Assembly (NCBI GenBank): GCA_964463965.1
Contig: CAYXED010000004.1
Location: 1 to 64,000, forward strand
Direction: 5' to 3'
Source: UBA2166 sp964463965
GTDB taxonomy: Bacteria > Nitrospirota > Nitrospiria > Nitrospirales > UBA2166
Length of the DNA stretch: 64,000 nt
Part shown: in pieces, positions 53,709 to 62,302 of the stretch
Numbering within the stretch: the stretch's first letter is position 1
Layout of the letters: each line of letters starts with the position of its first letter
Position numbers and translations under genes: made by a program
The notes under the pieces: model-generated
Told to the model about the DNA's origin: nothing
Database searches by the model: none
Seen by the model: the letters and a program-made list of their open reading frames with translations, nothing else

Positions 53709-56138
53709 CTAGATATCAAGTTCTTGAACTTCCGTGGCATGTTCTTGGATAAACTGGCGACGAGGCTCCACAGCATCTCCCATAAGGACAGTGAAAATCT
53801 CATCTATCCCTTCAATATCCTCCATTGTGACCTTGATAAAACGCCGTGTTTCAGGATTCATTGTTGTTTCCCAAAGTTGATCAGGGTTCATCTCACCAAG
53901 CCCCTTATAGCGTTGCAGTGAAAGCCCCTTCTTACCATAGTTGAGCACAGCTTCTACAAATTCTGCAGTTGATTTAAATTGTTTCTCATCACTCTTAAAC
54001 AATGCATTATATGGTGGATCACCTAAGCCAAGCGCCAATGGGGCATACTTTTTTAGATCCCTAAATTCTGCAGTTCCAAGAAATTTGTGGTCTATTGTCA
54101 TGCTTTCTGTCCATCCATTATTCTGTATTTCCCCAAATATGCTGAAGCCGCCATGTTCTTCATCTTTATCAAGCCGAAATGAAATAGTAGTTTTCTCATG
54201 TTGTTGCTCATACGTGTGCTTGATTTCCTTTAGTGTTTTTTCAATCGCAGTACGGTCCTTAAGTAAATTTCTATCTATATCAGGGAAATTGGAGATGGCC
54301 TGCAAAATCTCCGATGATCCACCTCGGAGAGATACTCGATCAATAATACTTTGATAGGCCATTAATTTCTTAATCATCGTTTGCAACGTCTTGCCTTTCA
54401 CGGCTGACTTTTGACCATTGCCCTGAAACACAATATTTTCAGACGCTAGCTCGAGCAAATGGGTATTGAGCGAAGATTCATCTTTGAGATAACGCTCCGT
54501 GTTGCCTTTTTTAACTCTGAATAATGGCGGTTGTGCAATGAACACATATCCTTTCTCAACCAGGTCAGGCATCTGTCTAAAGAAAAATGTGAGCAGTAGT
54601 GTCCTAATATGGCTTCCGTCAACATCTGCGTCAGTCATTAGCACTAGTTTATGGTAACGAGCTTTGTCTACTGAAAAATCATCACCAATACCAGTTCCCA
54701 AAGCAGTGATAAGGTGTCTAATTTCTTCGCTGGAGAGCATCTTGTCTGGTCTGGCTTTCTCAACGTTAAGAATTTTTCCCTTGAGTGGTAAAATCGCTTG
54801 AAATTGACGATTTCTTCCTTGCTTGGCGGACCCTCCCGCTGAATCTCCCTCGACAATGAATAATTCACTCAGCGCAGGATCACGTTCTGAGCAATCTGCA
54901 AGTTTTCCTGGAAGTGACCCAACGTCAAGTGCTCCTTTACGGCGAATAAGGTCTTTGGCTTTTCTAGCGGCTTCTCTTGCACGCGCAGCATTGATTGACT
55001 TATCAACAATCTTGTTGGCAATAGAAGGGTTTTCCTCAAAATAGCTTCCTAGAGCTTCGTTCATTGCTGCTTCGACAATGCCTTTTACCTCACTGTTTCC
55101 AAGTTTATGCTTTGTTTGCCCTTCAAATTGAGGCTTGGTAAGGCGAACACTAATTACTGACGTAAGTCCTTCCCTGACGTCATCTCCTGATAACGAATCT
55201 ATGTCTTTCTTAAAAGATTGCTTGGCTGTGGCATACGCATTGATCGTCCGCGTCAATGCAGCCTTGAATCCGCTTAGGTGAGTACCCCCATCACGAGTAT
55301 TAATATTATTTGCAAATGTCATGATGTTATCTCTAAAGCTGTCGTTGTATTGGAGGGCTACCTCAAGCCACAAGTCCCCCCTTTCACGAGTAACATAAAT
55401 TGGCTTGTGAATTGGGTTTTTGTTCTCGTTGAGGTGTTCAACAAACGTCTGAATTCCACCTTTATACTGAAAAATATGTTCTTTATCATGCCTGTCATCA
55501 CGTATCAAAATTGAAATTCCTTGGTTCAAAAATGCTAACTCACGCAATCGCTGTGATAGAACGTCAAAATTGGATTCTACTGTTTCAAAAATTTTGTCAT
55601 CAGGGAGAAAAGTAATGGTAGTTCCCCGTCGTTTAGTTTTTCCTGTTACTTCAAGTTTACAGGCTGGAACTCCACATTCGTACCGTTGAGTCAGCACTTT
55701 TCCATCCTGCCTAATTTCAAGTTCCAACCATTCTGACAAGGCATTTACAACAGATATGCCAACGCCGTGAAGACCTCCGGAAACTTTGTATGCTCCTTCT
55801 TCAAATTTTCCTCCAGAGTGAAGAACTGTCAGGACCACCTCAGCTGCAGACTTCTGCTGCCCTTCATGGAAATCTGTTGGTATTCCTCGCCCATCATCGA
55901 CAACTGTTATGCTATTGTCAGTATTGATCGTAACGTCAATGGTTTTACAAAACCCCGCCATTGCCTCATCGATGCTGTTATCCACGACCTCGTAGAGCAA
56001 GTGATGTAAGCCATCAATGCCAGTGCTTCCGATGTACATTGCAGGCCGTTTTTGAACGGCCTCTAAGCCTTCAAGTACTTTAATTTGTTCGGAGGTATAG
56101 GGTGTATTTCCTTTGATTGTTTGCGATTCTAATCCCAT
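53709..56138 (-). CDS. gyrB: DNA gyrase subunit B
   Basis: ATPase and TOPRIM subunit of gyrase. Residues 1-220 are the GHKL ATPase, with EVVDNSIDEAMAG and DDGRGIPTD. The TOPRIM motif is VEGDSAGGSAKQGRNRQFQA, with DADVDGSHIRTLLLTFFFR further on. At 809 aa it has the long proteobacterial-type form, with an insert in the TOPRIM region like that of Escherichia coli (804 aa). The dnaN stop lies 8 bases upstream, with no recF between. The gap to gyrA (about 136 bases) leaves room for a promoter or leader. Confidence 0.97.
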   Translation of the reverse strand: MGLESQTIKGNTPYTSEQIKVLEGLEAVQKRPAMYIGSTGIDGLHHLLYEVVDNSIDEAMAGFCKTIDVTINTDNSITVVDDGRGIPTDFHEGQQKSAAEVVLTVLHSGGKFEEGAYKVSGGLHGVGISVVNALSEWLELEIRQDGKVLTQRYECGVPACKLEVTGKTKRRGTTITFLPDDKIFETVESNFDVLSQRLRELAFLNQGISILIRDDRHDKEHIFQYKGGIQTFVEHLNENKNPIHKPIYVTRERGDLWLEVALQYNDSFRDNIMTFANNINTRDGGTHLSGFKAALTRTINAYATAKQSFKKDIDSLSGDDVREGLTSVISVRLTKPQFEGQTKHKLGNSEVKGIVEAAMNEALGSYFEENPSIANKIVDKSINAARAREAARKAKDLIRRKGALDVGSLPGKLADCSERDPALSELFIVEGDSAGGSAKQGRNRQFQAILPLKGKILNVEKARPDKMLSSEEIRHLITALGTGIGDDFSVDKARYHKLVLMTDADVDGSHIRTLLLTFFFRQMPDLVEKGYVFIAQPPLFRVKKGNTERYLKDESSLNTHLLELASENIVFQGNGQKSAVKGKTLQTMIKKLMAYQSIIDRVSLRGGSSEILQAISNFPDIDRNLLKDRTAIEKTLKEIKHTYEQQHEKTTISFRLDKDEEHGGFSIFGEIQNNGWTESMTIDHKFLGTAEFRDLKKYAPLALGLGDPPYNALFKSDEKQFKSTAEFVEAVLNYGKKGLSLQRYKGLGEMNPDQLWETTMNPETRRFIKVTMEDIEGIDEIFTVLMGDAVEPRRQFIQEHATEVQELDI

Positions 56139-56146
56139 GATTTTTT

Positions 56147-57322
56147 CTACACCTTCATTGGCATAACGACACAGGTCGTGCGTACTTGGCCATTATCTTT
56201 TATGACACAGGGACTAGCTGATCCTTTCAGCTCAAGGACAACCTGGTCTCCATCAACTGAAGCAAGAGCATCCAAGAGATACCTTGCGTTAAAAACTGCT
56301 TCAAACCCAGAACCGTCATACCGTGCAGCTACCTCATCCGTCGCCTGCCCATATTGGTCGGTGCTTGAGTTCAACACAACCTTGTCAGTTGCAAATGTGA
56401 GATGAATTGTATTTACGCGGTCTGGAGCAAGCAATGCCACTCTTCGAATTGCCGTCTCAAAATCAACCTTCTCAAGGGTCACTTTCTGATTGTTTTCTTT
56501 AGGAATAACTTGCTCATAATCAGGATAGCTTCCTTCAATTAATCGCGCACTCAAAAGAAGCCCAGTCGTCAGTTTTTTATCGTGGTTGATTATGTGCAGC
56601 ACAAGTTGATTTTCGGTTATCCCAAGACGAAACTCCACTTCCTTCTCTCCACCTGAACCTGAGGACCCTGTAGTCGTATCAAGATCAGTAAGCAGACGCC
56701 TGATTTCATGTGCGGCTTTCTTCGGTATAATCGCCTTTAAGTCACTATTTACAGTTGTTTCTCCAATGTCGAGCTCTGTAACTGCAAGTCTATGTCCATC
56801 TGTCCCAACACATCTGACTATATGTTTTGAGTGCGATACCGTTATATTCACACCATTTAGCATGTACCTCGTATCATTCTCCCCAACTGCATAGGTCGTC
56901 TTGTTCAACATGCTTGCAAGCAGTCCGGCTGGAATCTGTGGCAATTCTTTTCCAATGGTCATGGTCATATTTGGAAAATCGTTTGCAGAAAGGACATTGA
57001 TTTTAAATTCTGTTAAGCCGCATCGGATTGAAAGTTGCCCACTAGACTCTATAGTGGCCATTACAATATCTGTGTCAGGAAGCTCTTTGAGAATCTCAAG
57101 CAGTTTTCGCGCTGAAACCGCCGCACTGCCAGGCTTCTCTATGTCAGCTCGGTAAAACCCCCTAATGCCAATTTCCAGATCTGTTGCAAACATTTCTATC
57201 CCATTGTCTTTTGTTTCCAACAGAACATTAGAGAGGATTGGCATTGCATTTCTCTTTTCAACAACACCCTGAACACGATGTAGGCCTCGTAGTAACTCTT
57301 TCCGCGAAATAACGACGTGCAT
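56147..57322 (-). CDS. dnaN: DNA polymerase III beta sliding clamp
   Basis: Ring-shaped processivity clamp of 391 aa with three repeated domains. MHVVISRKELLRGLHRVQGVVEKR is the usual start, and the late MPMKV is the typical clamp C-terminus. I begin at the ATG at 57322, which lies 8 bases after GGGGAG; a longer frame reaches into the dnaA gene. It follows dnaA by 16 bases and precedes gyrB by 8, so these three are probably on one transcript. Confidence 0.97.
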   Translation of the reverse strand: MHVVISRKELLRGLHRVQGVVEKRNAMPILSNVLLETKDNGIEMFATDLEIGIRGFYRADIEKPGSAAVSARKLLEILKELPDTDIVMATIESSGQLSIRCGLTEFKINVLSANDFPNMTMTIGKELPQIPAGLLASMLNKTTYAVGENDTRYMLNGVNITVSHSKHIVRCVGTDGHRLAVTELDIGETTVNSDLKAIIPKKAAHEIRRLLTDLDTTTGSSGSGGEKEVEFRLGITENQLVLHIINHDKKLTTGLLLSARLIEGSYPDYEQVIPKENNQKVTLEKVDFETAIRRVALLAPDRVNTIHLTFATDKVVLNSSTDQYGQATDEVAARYDGSGFEAVFNARYLLDALASVDGDQVVLELKGSASPCVIKDNGQVRTTCVVMPMKV

Positions 57323-57338
57323 CGAGCTTCTCCCCTTC

Positions 57339-58679
57339 TTAGCTCCCAAGCCTTAATGAACGTGTGAGAGCGTCAATTGTGAGCGCGACGCTCCCGCCAT
57401 CCTGCTTCTCTTTCTCTATTTTTTTGCACGCATGCATAATCGTGGTATGGTCTTTTCCTCCAAAATGTCTCCCTATCTCAGGATATGACAACTCCGTTAA
57501 GTCACGACTTAGATACATTGCCAGTTGCCGAGGCAACACTAACGCCTTAGTTCTCTTTTTCGATTTTATATCTGCAACCTTTATCCCAAAACGCGCGGCA
57601 ACTGCATTTTGCACTTCTGCAATGTCAATACGCCGCTGCGATGCGCTTAGAAGGTCTCGCAGCACCTCTTTGGTGAGATCCATTGTAATGGGTTCTCCCG
57701 TCAAAGAAGAAAATGCTCCGAGACGGATTAAACAGCTTTCAAGTTCACGAATGTTAGAGCGAACATGAGATGCAATGAAGTGGGCAATTTCATCGGATAG
57801 TTCCATCCCTTCGGCGTCTGATTTTTTTTGTAATATTGCGACCCTTGTTTCCAAATCAGGTGGTTGAATGTCCGCAATCAATCCCCACGTAAACCTTGAT
57901 TGAAGACGAGCTTCCATTCCAGGCATATCTTTTGGAAAACAGTCACTAGAAAGGACTATCTGTTTTTGAGCTTCATACAGGGTGTTAAATGTATGAAATA
58001 GCTCTTCTTGTGTTCTTTCCTTTCCTGCAATAAATTGCACATCATCAATCAGAAGAATTTCCGCGCTTCGGTACTTTCTTCTAAATTCGATCATCTTGTC
58101 GTATCTAATGGAATGCACAACCTCGTTAGTAAACTGCTCAGATGATACATACACAATTCTCATCCCAGATTTTGCGTACAAGTTTATGCCAATTGCATTC
58201 AGAAGGTGCGTTTTACCCAGCCCCACACCTCCATAGAGGAAAAGAGGGTTGTAGGCTTTCGCAGGGTTCTCTGCAACTGCAAGACTAGCAGCTCTGGCAA
58301 ACTGATTACTTCCCCCAACAACAAAATTTTCAAATGTATATTTTGGGTTAAGCTGATTTTGTTTCCTTTTCCTGCTCTCTTGATACTCCTTATCTGCTTT
58401 CTCAGTAGCGGGAGCAGCTTCTTCTGCATTTGATACATCAGTTTTCCACTGAATATTTACATTTTCTTTCCCTACTAGGGGCTCGAGAACATCGCACAAA
58501 ACCTCTTGATAGTGCTCGCTAAGCCACTGCCCAAAAAACTTATTCGGAACCCGGAGAGTTACTTCCCTTCCTTCAACAGAGTCTAGAGATACAGACCTGA
58601 ACCACGTATCAAAGGCTTGTTCTCCAACCCTATCCTTTATTACCTTCAGACTTTCCTCCCAAAAACCAGCAACATTCAT
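57339..58679 (-). CDS. dnaA: Replication initiator DnaA
   Basis: AAA+ initiator of chromosome replication, 446 aa. Domain I (1-80) is followed by a short charged linker (about 80-115). The AAA+ motor has Walker A LYGGVGLGKTHLL (150-158) and Walker B LLIDDVQFIAG. Domain IV, the DnaA-box-binding part, ends with FGGKDHTTIMHACKKIEK. The ATG at 58679 has no strong ribosome site. The gene reads away from the AT-rich interval to its right, the usual arrangement at oriC. Autoregulation by DnaA at the inverted repeat there is plausible. Confidence 0.97.
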   Translation of the reverse strand: MNVAGFWEESLKVIKDRVGEQAFDTWFRSVSLDSVEGREVTLRVPNKFFGQWLSEHYQEVLCDVLEPLVGKENVNIQWKTDVSNAEEAAPATEKADKEYQESRKRKQNQLNPKYTFENFVVGGSNQFARAASLAVAENPAKAYNPLFLYGGVGLGKTHLLNAIGINLYAKSGMRIVYVSSEQFTNEVVHSIRYDKMIEFRRKYRSAEILLIDDVQFIAGKERTQEELFHTFNTLYEAQKQIVLSSDCFPKDMPGMEARLQSRFTWGLIADIQPPDLETRVAILQKKSDAEGMELSDEIAHFIASHVRSNIRELESCLIRLGAFSSLTGEPITMDLTKEVLRDLLSASQRRIDIAEVQNAVAARFGIKVADIKSKKRTKALVLPRQLAMYLSRDLTELSYPEIGRHFGGKDHTTIMHACKKIEKEKQDGGSVALTIDALTRSLRLGS

Positions 58680-58981
58680 TTTTCGTATACAATACCCACA
58701 AAATACACAGATTTATCAACACTTGTTAACAACCTGTGTATTTTTGCTGTTTTCATTTTAAACACAACCCCTATCCCATAAAATAATAACAGTTTACCCC
58801 CACAAATTACCAATGACAATTCACTTTGTAAAAAACCCACTATTCTTTAAAAACTATTTAATTTCAACAACTTGTAAATTAATGCACATTTCAACAGCCC
58901 CTACTTCTACTACTATTACTATATTTATTTCTTCCTTTTCCAAATACATAAGAAGAAAACGCCTCTTTAATTCCACAATAA
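58680..58981. other. Candidate replication origin oriC / dnaA upstream region
   Basis: About 300 bases with no gene, more AT-rich than its surroundings and placed at the 5' end of dnaA. It holds one near-consensus DnaA box, TTATCAACA (58713-58721), and TTGTTAACA (58724-58732). An inverted pair of AAATACACA sites (58701-58709 and 58735-58743) is a partial match to TTATNCACA. The stretch 58741-58980 is a good candidate for the duplex-unwinding element. No perfect TTATCCACA is present, so the box set may follow a lineage-specific pattern. I infer the origin from context rather than from a full box cluster. Confidence 0.55.
58700..58744. repeat. Inverted repeat upstream of dnaA
   Basis: An 11-base arm (58700-58710) and its exact complement (58734-58744) flank 23 bases that contain TTATCAACA and TTGTTAACA. 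The arms hold AAATACACA and its inverse. This may be a paired DnaA-binding site or an autoregulatory operator in the dnaA promoter. Confidence 0.5.
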
Positions 58982-59254
58982 CTACCAAATAATCGTTGTC
59001 TCGGCTTCAAAAACCAAATCCATAAAATGGTCATATCCAATCAAATTTTCATCTTCAGAGATGCGATCAGGAGATGTAGAGTTATTTGAAGATTCAGAAA
59101 TAATATGGACATTAGCATGACTCTGTGAGGGCAAGAGTAATGGTTCTGTGGTTATGATGCTGGTAGTAATATCAGGGTGCTCGATGTGAGATTGTAAAGT
59201 AGAGAGAAGGACCTGATCAGTATTGTTAGTGACTACGTGCAATATGTGTTTCAT
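58982..59254 (-). CDS. TusB/DsrH-like protein
   Basis: A 90-aa protein that begins MKHILHVVTNN, as TusB/DsrH proteins do. Its small size and position as third gene after TusD-like and TusC-like genes are the main support. The C-terminal region is acidic and less conserved. TusB is the third subunit of the TusBCD complex that passes sulfur toward tRNA thiolation or reverse sulfite reduction. I used the ATG at 59254; an upstream TTG (59275) overlapping the previous stop is also possible. The gene ends at the edge of the candidate oriC. Confidence 0.6.
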   Translation of the reverse strand: MKHILHVVTNNTDQVLLSTLQSHIEHPDITTSIITTEPLLLPSQSHANVHIISESSNNSTSPDRISEDENLIGYDHFMDLVFEAETTIIW

Positions 59255-59271
59255 TTTCAATTTCAATATGG

Positions 59272-59634
59272 TCAAAAAATCATCGAGTATGAACTATTGG
59301 CTAGCATGTCAGATATTTGAATAAGTGGGACTGGGAGTACAGAGAATAAGGGATCAAGATCTACATTATTTAAAGCCTCATTTTCGACATAGAATAGTGT
59401 TTTCATGTCCTGAAAAGCAGGGAGGAGCTTCTCTAGAACATCTATGTCTTCATCTTCAGCATCGACGAAGTCCTTGGAAAGCAGTACCACTGCTTCATTT
59501 ACCAAAACAATTTTTATGGAGTCCCAGCTTGCCGCAAAAGACATAGCAATTCTTAGGCCTTCGACTGAGCGACGAGTTGTTGAAGGGCTGCTCCGAATGA
59601 GAAATAAGATCTCTGAGGATGGGGAGGGGTCCAT
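59272..59634 (-). CDS. TusC/DsrF-like protein
   Basis: A 120-aa DsrE-family protein. The N-terminus has the TusC-like arrangement ILFLIRSSPSTTRRSVEGLRI, with VVLLSKDF after the second strand. The middle is acidic (DAEDEDIDV). It is one of three small consecutive genes, 8 bases after the TusD-like gene and directly before the TusB-like gene. The subunit has no conserved active-site Cys, as expected for TusC. Family membership is inferred from order and fold pattern. Confidence 0.65.
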   Translation of the reverse strand: MDPSPSSEILFLIRSSPSTTRRSVEGLRIAMSFAASWDSIKIVLVNEAVVLLSKDFVDAEDEDIDVLEKLLPAFQDMKTLFYVENEALNNVDLDPLFSVLPVPLIQISDMLANSSYSMIF

Positions 59635-59642
59635 TTAGTGCT

Positions 59643-59963
59643 CTAGTTGAAGGATAGGAAGCGGTCAGTTCCACGTACAATGTTAGATAGAATTACAAGG
59701 CCACAGAATGTAATGTCTTTGTCCGTAGATGAGGTAGCAATTTGGCGTTGCATGCAGCCGTAGGCGCAGACGAATAGCTTAACGTTGGGGGATAGAAATT
59801 CTTTGAGAATGGGGTGATTTATATGCTGCACTGCGTCATCAATAAGATAAAGAGAAATACCTATCTGGCGCTCGCTAGCTACTCGGACAAGACCAGCGAC
59901 AATGGTGGTGTTCTTATGCGTTGGTAGAGTAGAAAGAAGAATACCGAGATTTTTTTTTCGCAT
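59643..59963 (-). CDS. TusD/DsrE-like protein
   Basis: A 106-aa DsrE-family protein with NLGILLSTLPTHKNTTIVAG at the start, ISLYLIDDAVQHIN in the middle and VKLFVCAYGCMQRQ. The two cysteines at 66 and 70 fall near the active Cys of TusD, which carries the persulfide in sulfur relay. It heads the tusD-C-B-like unit, and a clear promoter stands upstream. No tusE/dsrC-like gene is in the window, so whether this serves tRNA 2-thiolation or oxidative sulfur metabolism is open. Confidence 0.68.
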   Translation of the reverse strand: MRKKNLGILLSTLPTHKNTTIVAGLVRVASERQIGISLYLIDDAVQHINHPILKEFLSPNVKLFVCAYGCMQRQIATSSTDKDITFCGLVILSNIVRGTDRFLSFN

Positions 59964-59993
59964 ACTCTATAAGGTATAACTTAGCTATATACC

Positions 59994-60022
59994 ATAGTAT
60001 ATCTAGCGATTCTGGGTGTCAA
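59994..60022 (-). promoter_or_regulatory. Promoter of the tusDCB-like genes
   Basis: On the minus strand, TTGACA (60017-60022), exactly 17 bases, then TACTAT (59994-59999). The expected start leaves a leader of about 24 bases before the TusD-like ATG. The -35 also lies inside a GGGT/ACCC inverted repeat (60014-60027) that could hold an operator. Confidence 0.58.
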
Positions 60023-60149
60023 CTACCCAAAAAAACAGTTAAAAATTTGGCAATGGGGGGACCTAGAAAAACACCTAAATTGGAGGGGCTGGTGCACTTT
60101 AAGGAGAGCAGTATAGAGAGACTCAGCAACACGAGAAGTCGCGTCTGGC

Positions 60150-60179
60150 TTGACTTTTTGACTTCCCATGCTGTAGATG
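60150..60179 (+). promoter_or_regulatory. Possible tRNA-Leu promoter
   Basis: TTGACT (60150-60155), an 18-base spacer and TAGATG (60174-60179). Transcription would start about 20 bases before the tRNA. The -10 is weak. Confidence 0.4.
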
Positions 60180-60205
60180 TTGGTGCTGCCAGTCTTATGC
60201 CTGAG

Positions 60206-60288
60206 GCGAGAGTGGCGGAATAGGCAGACGCGCAAGATTTAGGATCTTGTGGGGAACCGTGAGGGTTCGAGTCCCTCCTCTCGCACCA
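60206..60288 (+). tRNA. tRNA-Leu (anticodon UAG)
   Basis: Cloverleaf assigned by hand. The acceptor stem GCGAGAG pairs with CTCTCGC. The anticodon stem CAAGA/TCTTG closes the loop TTTAGGA, giving anticodon TAG, which reads CUA and other CUN codons. GGTTCGAGTCC is the T arm. The long variable arm typical of Leu is present, and CCA is encoded at the 3' end (60286-60288). It stands just upstream of tig. Confidence 0.95.
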
Positions 60289-60325
60289 GTTCTCTCACGT
60301 CGTATTACTTTCCGTTGAGGTGTTA

Positions 60326-61660
60326 ATGAAAGTTGAAGTCAGTGAAATTAGTTCGGTGAAGCGTACGCTAACGATCGAAGTTCCCGAAGAAGATGTAAAG
60401 AAAGAGTTTTCCAGGGCGTATACAGATCTTAGGAAAAGAATTAAGGTGCCTGGCTTCAGACCAGGAAAAGCGCCTTTGTCTCTTCTTCATAATCGGTATG
60501 CGGATGTAATAAGGGAAGATGTGGTTATGAAGCTTGTTCCCGATTATTCACGGCGAGCGGTAAAAGAGGTGGGAATAAAACCTATTGTTGTTGAGTATCC
60601 TCCAGTTGACCATATGTCCATAAAAAAGGACGAGGCATTTTCGTTTACCGCCACAGTTGAAGTTGAACCAACCTTCGAAGTAAAAGATGTTTCCGGTATA
60701 CCAATAAAAAAAGAGATCCGCGTTGTTACGGATGAAGATGAGGAAAAAGCCCTTGATGGTCTTCGTCGACGCCAAGCTGAGCTACACGCTATTACTGAAG
60801 ATAGGGATACAGGGGAAGACGACTTTGTCAGTGTCGACATAAAAGGGTTCATCGGTCAAAAACCTGTTGCGGATTTAACCCAAAACAGCGTACTCATACA
60901 CATAGGTTCTAAGAGTTCATACATGGGAACTGAACTTGATTCTCATCTCGTGGGTAAACAAAAGGGGGATATTGTCGATGTGACTGGGACATTTCCAAAA
61001 GACAAGTCGTACCCAAGTTTTTCTAATAAGCCCGTCGAACTATCGATTAAGATTCTTGAAGTAAAGACAGCTGTATTGCCAGATCTAGATGATGAATTTG
61101 CAACTGACCTTGGGCTAGAGTCACTGGATGAGCTTAAGGTTAAGGTACGCGAGAGCCTAGAATCTCAGTTAAACAAGGACAAGGAAAAACAGTATAAAGA
61201 TCAAATTCTCAAGCATCTTGTTGAAACCCACGCGTTCGACATTCCTCCATCATTGCTCAAGGAGGAAATGGCTCTCGCTTTACAACATGTACAACATGAC
61301 CATAGCCACCACGAGTCTTCCGGTAAAGCACACAGTGAGAAGTCTTCGGAAAGCGACAGCACCGAACAACAGGAACAGCTTCGTACACTACAGACGAATA
61401 TTCAAGAAACTGCAACCGCACAGGTAAAAGCGAGATTTATTCTAGACGCTATTGCAAAAAAAGAAGGATTTACACTTTCGGATGATGAAATTGAGACAGA
61501 ATATGGGCGTCTTGCTGATCAGATGAAGATCTCCATTTCTGAAGTTAAAAAGAAAGTCCATGAAGTAGGCGACAATAAGGGAGTTGATCGTCTTAAGGGT
61601 AGGTTGTTGCATCAGAAATCCTTGCAGCACGTATACGATAACGCCAATATTCACGATTGA
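60326..61660 (+). CDS. tig: Trigger factor
   Basis: Ribosome-bound chaperone and peptidyl-prolyl isomerase. The ribosome-docking motif is VPGFRPGKAP. The FKBP domain spans about 155-245, around DDFVSVDIKGFIGQKPV and KPVELSIKILEV. The C-terminal helical arms follow. An unusual His/Ser/Glu-rich insert, HVQHDHSHHESSGKAHSEKS, interrupts the C-terminal domain at about residues 318-350. The ATG at 60326 follows GAGG. The tig-clpP-clpX order is conserved across bacteria. Confidence 0.96.
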   Translation: MKVEVSEISSVKRTLTIEVPEEDVKKEFSRAYTDLRKRIKVPGFRPGKAPLSLLHNRYADVIREDVVMKLVPDYSRRAVKEVGIKPIVVEYPPVDHMSIKKDEAFSFTATVEVEPTFEVKDVSGIPIKKEIRVVTDEDEEKALDGLRRRQAELHAITEDRDTGEDDFVSVDIKGFIGQKPVADLTQNSVLIHIGSKSSYMGTELDSHLVGKQKGDIVDVTGTFPKDKSYPSFSNKPVELSIKILEVKTAVLPDLDDEFATDLGLESLDELKVKVRESLESQLNKDKEKQYKDQILKHLVETHAFDIPPSLLKEEMALALQHVQHDHSHHESSGKAHSEKSSESDSTEQQEQLRTLQTNIQETATAQVKARFILDAIAKKEGFTLSDDEIETEYGRLADQMKISISEVKKKVHEVGDNKGVDRLKGRLLHQKSLQHVYDNANIHD

Positions 61661-61686
61661 ATGCGTAAGGAGTAAAGGAGTATCAA

Positions 61687-62283
61687 ATGCTGATTCCTAT
61701 GGTTATTGAACACTCTAGTCGTGGAGAACGTGCGTATGACATATACTCACGCCTGCTGAAAGACCGTATTATCTTTATTGGAGAACCAATTGATGATAAC
61801 GTGTCTAACCTGGTTATTGCCCAACTATTGTTTCTAGAAGCTGAGGACCCGGAAAAAGATATTAGCATCTATGTTAATTCCCCAGGAGGTATGGTTACGG
61901 CAGGATTGGCAATCTACGATACCATGCAATACATTAAGTCCCCTATATCATCAATTTGCGTTGGTCAAGCCTCCAGTATGGGTGCTTTGCTTCTTACGGC
62001 AGGCACAAAAGGAAAACGGTTTGCTTTACCCAATGCAAGAATTATGATCCATCAACCCATGGGGGGATTCCAGGGGCAAGCCACTGATATTGACATTCAG
62101 GCCAAAGAGATTCTAAAGATGCGCCAACGACTAAATGAAATTCTTGTTTACCACACGGGACAACCCATAGAAAAAATTCAAGCAGATACTGAAAGGGATT
62201 ACTTTATGAATGGAGAAGAATCCCAAAAATATGGTTTGATTGATGAAGTGATTTCACGGATGGGCGAAGGGCAAGACACCTAG
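61687..62283 (+). CDS. clpP: ATP-dependent Clp protease proteolytic subunit
   Basis: Tetradecameric serine protease core. The catalytic triad is visible as Ser97 (GQASSMGALLL), His122 (ARIMIHQPMGG) and Asp171 (ERDYFMNGEE). LIPMVIEHSSRGERAYDIYSRLLKDRI is the conserved start, without a long propeptide. AAAGGAG stands 6 bases before the ATG at 61687. It follows tig by 26 bases and precedes clpX by 19, so these form an operon. Confidence 0.98.
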   Translation: MLIPMVIEHSSRGERAYDIYSRLLKDRIIFIGEPIDDNVSNLVIAQLLFLEAEDPEKDISIYVNSPGGMVTAGLAIYDTMQYIKSPISSICVGQASSMGALLLTAGTKGKRFALPNARIMIHQPMGGFQGQATDIDIQAKEILKMRQRLNEILVYHTGQPIEKIQADTERDYFMNGEESQKYGLIDEVISRMGEGQDT

Positions 62284-62302
62284 TCCGCGTAGGGAGATTC
62301 GT

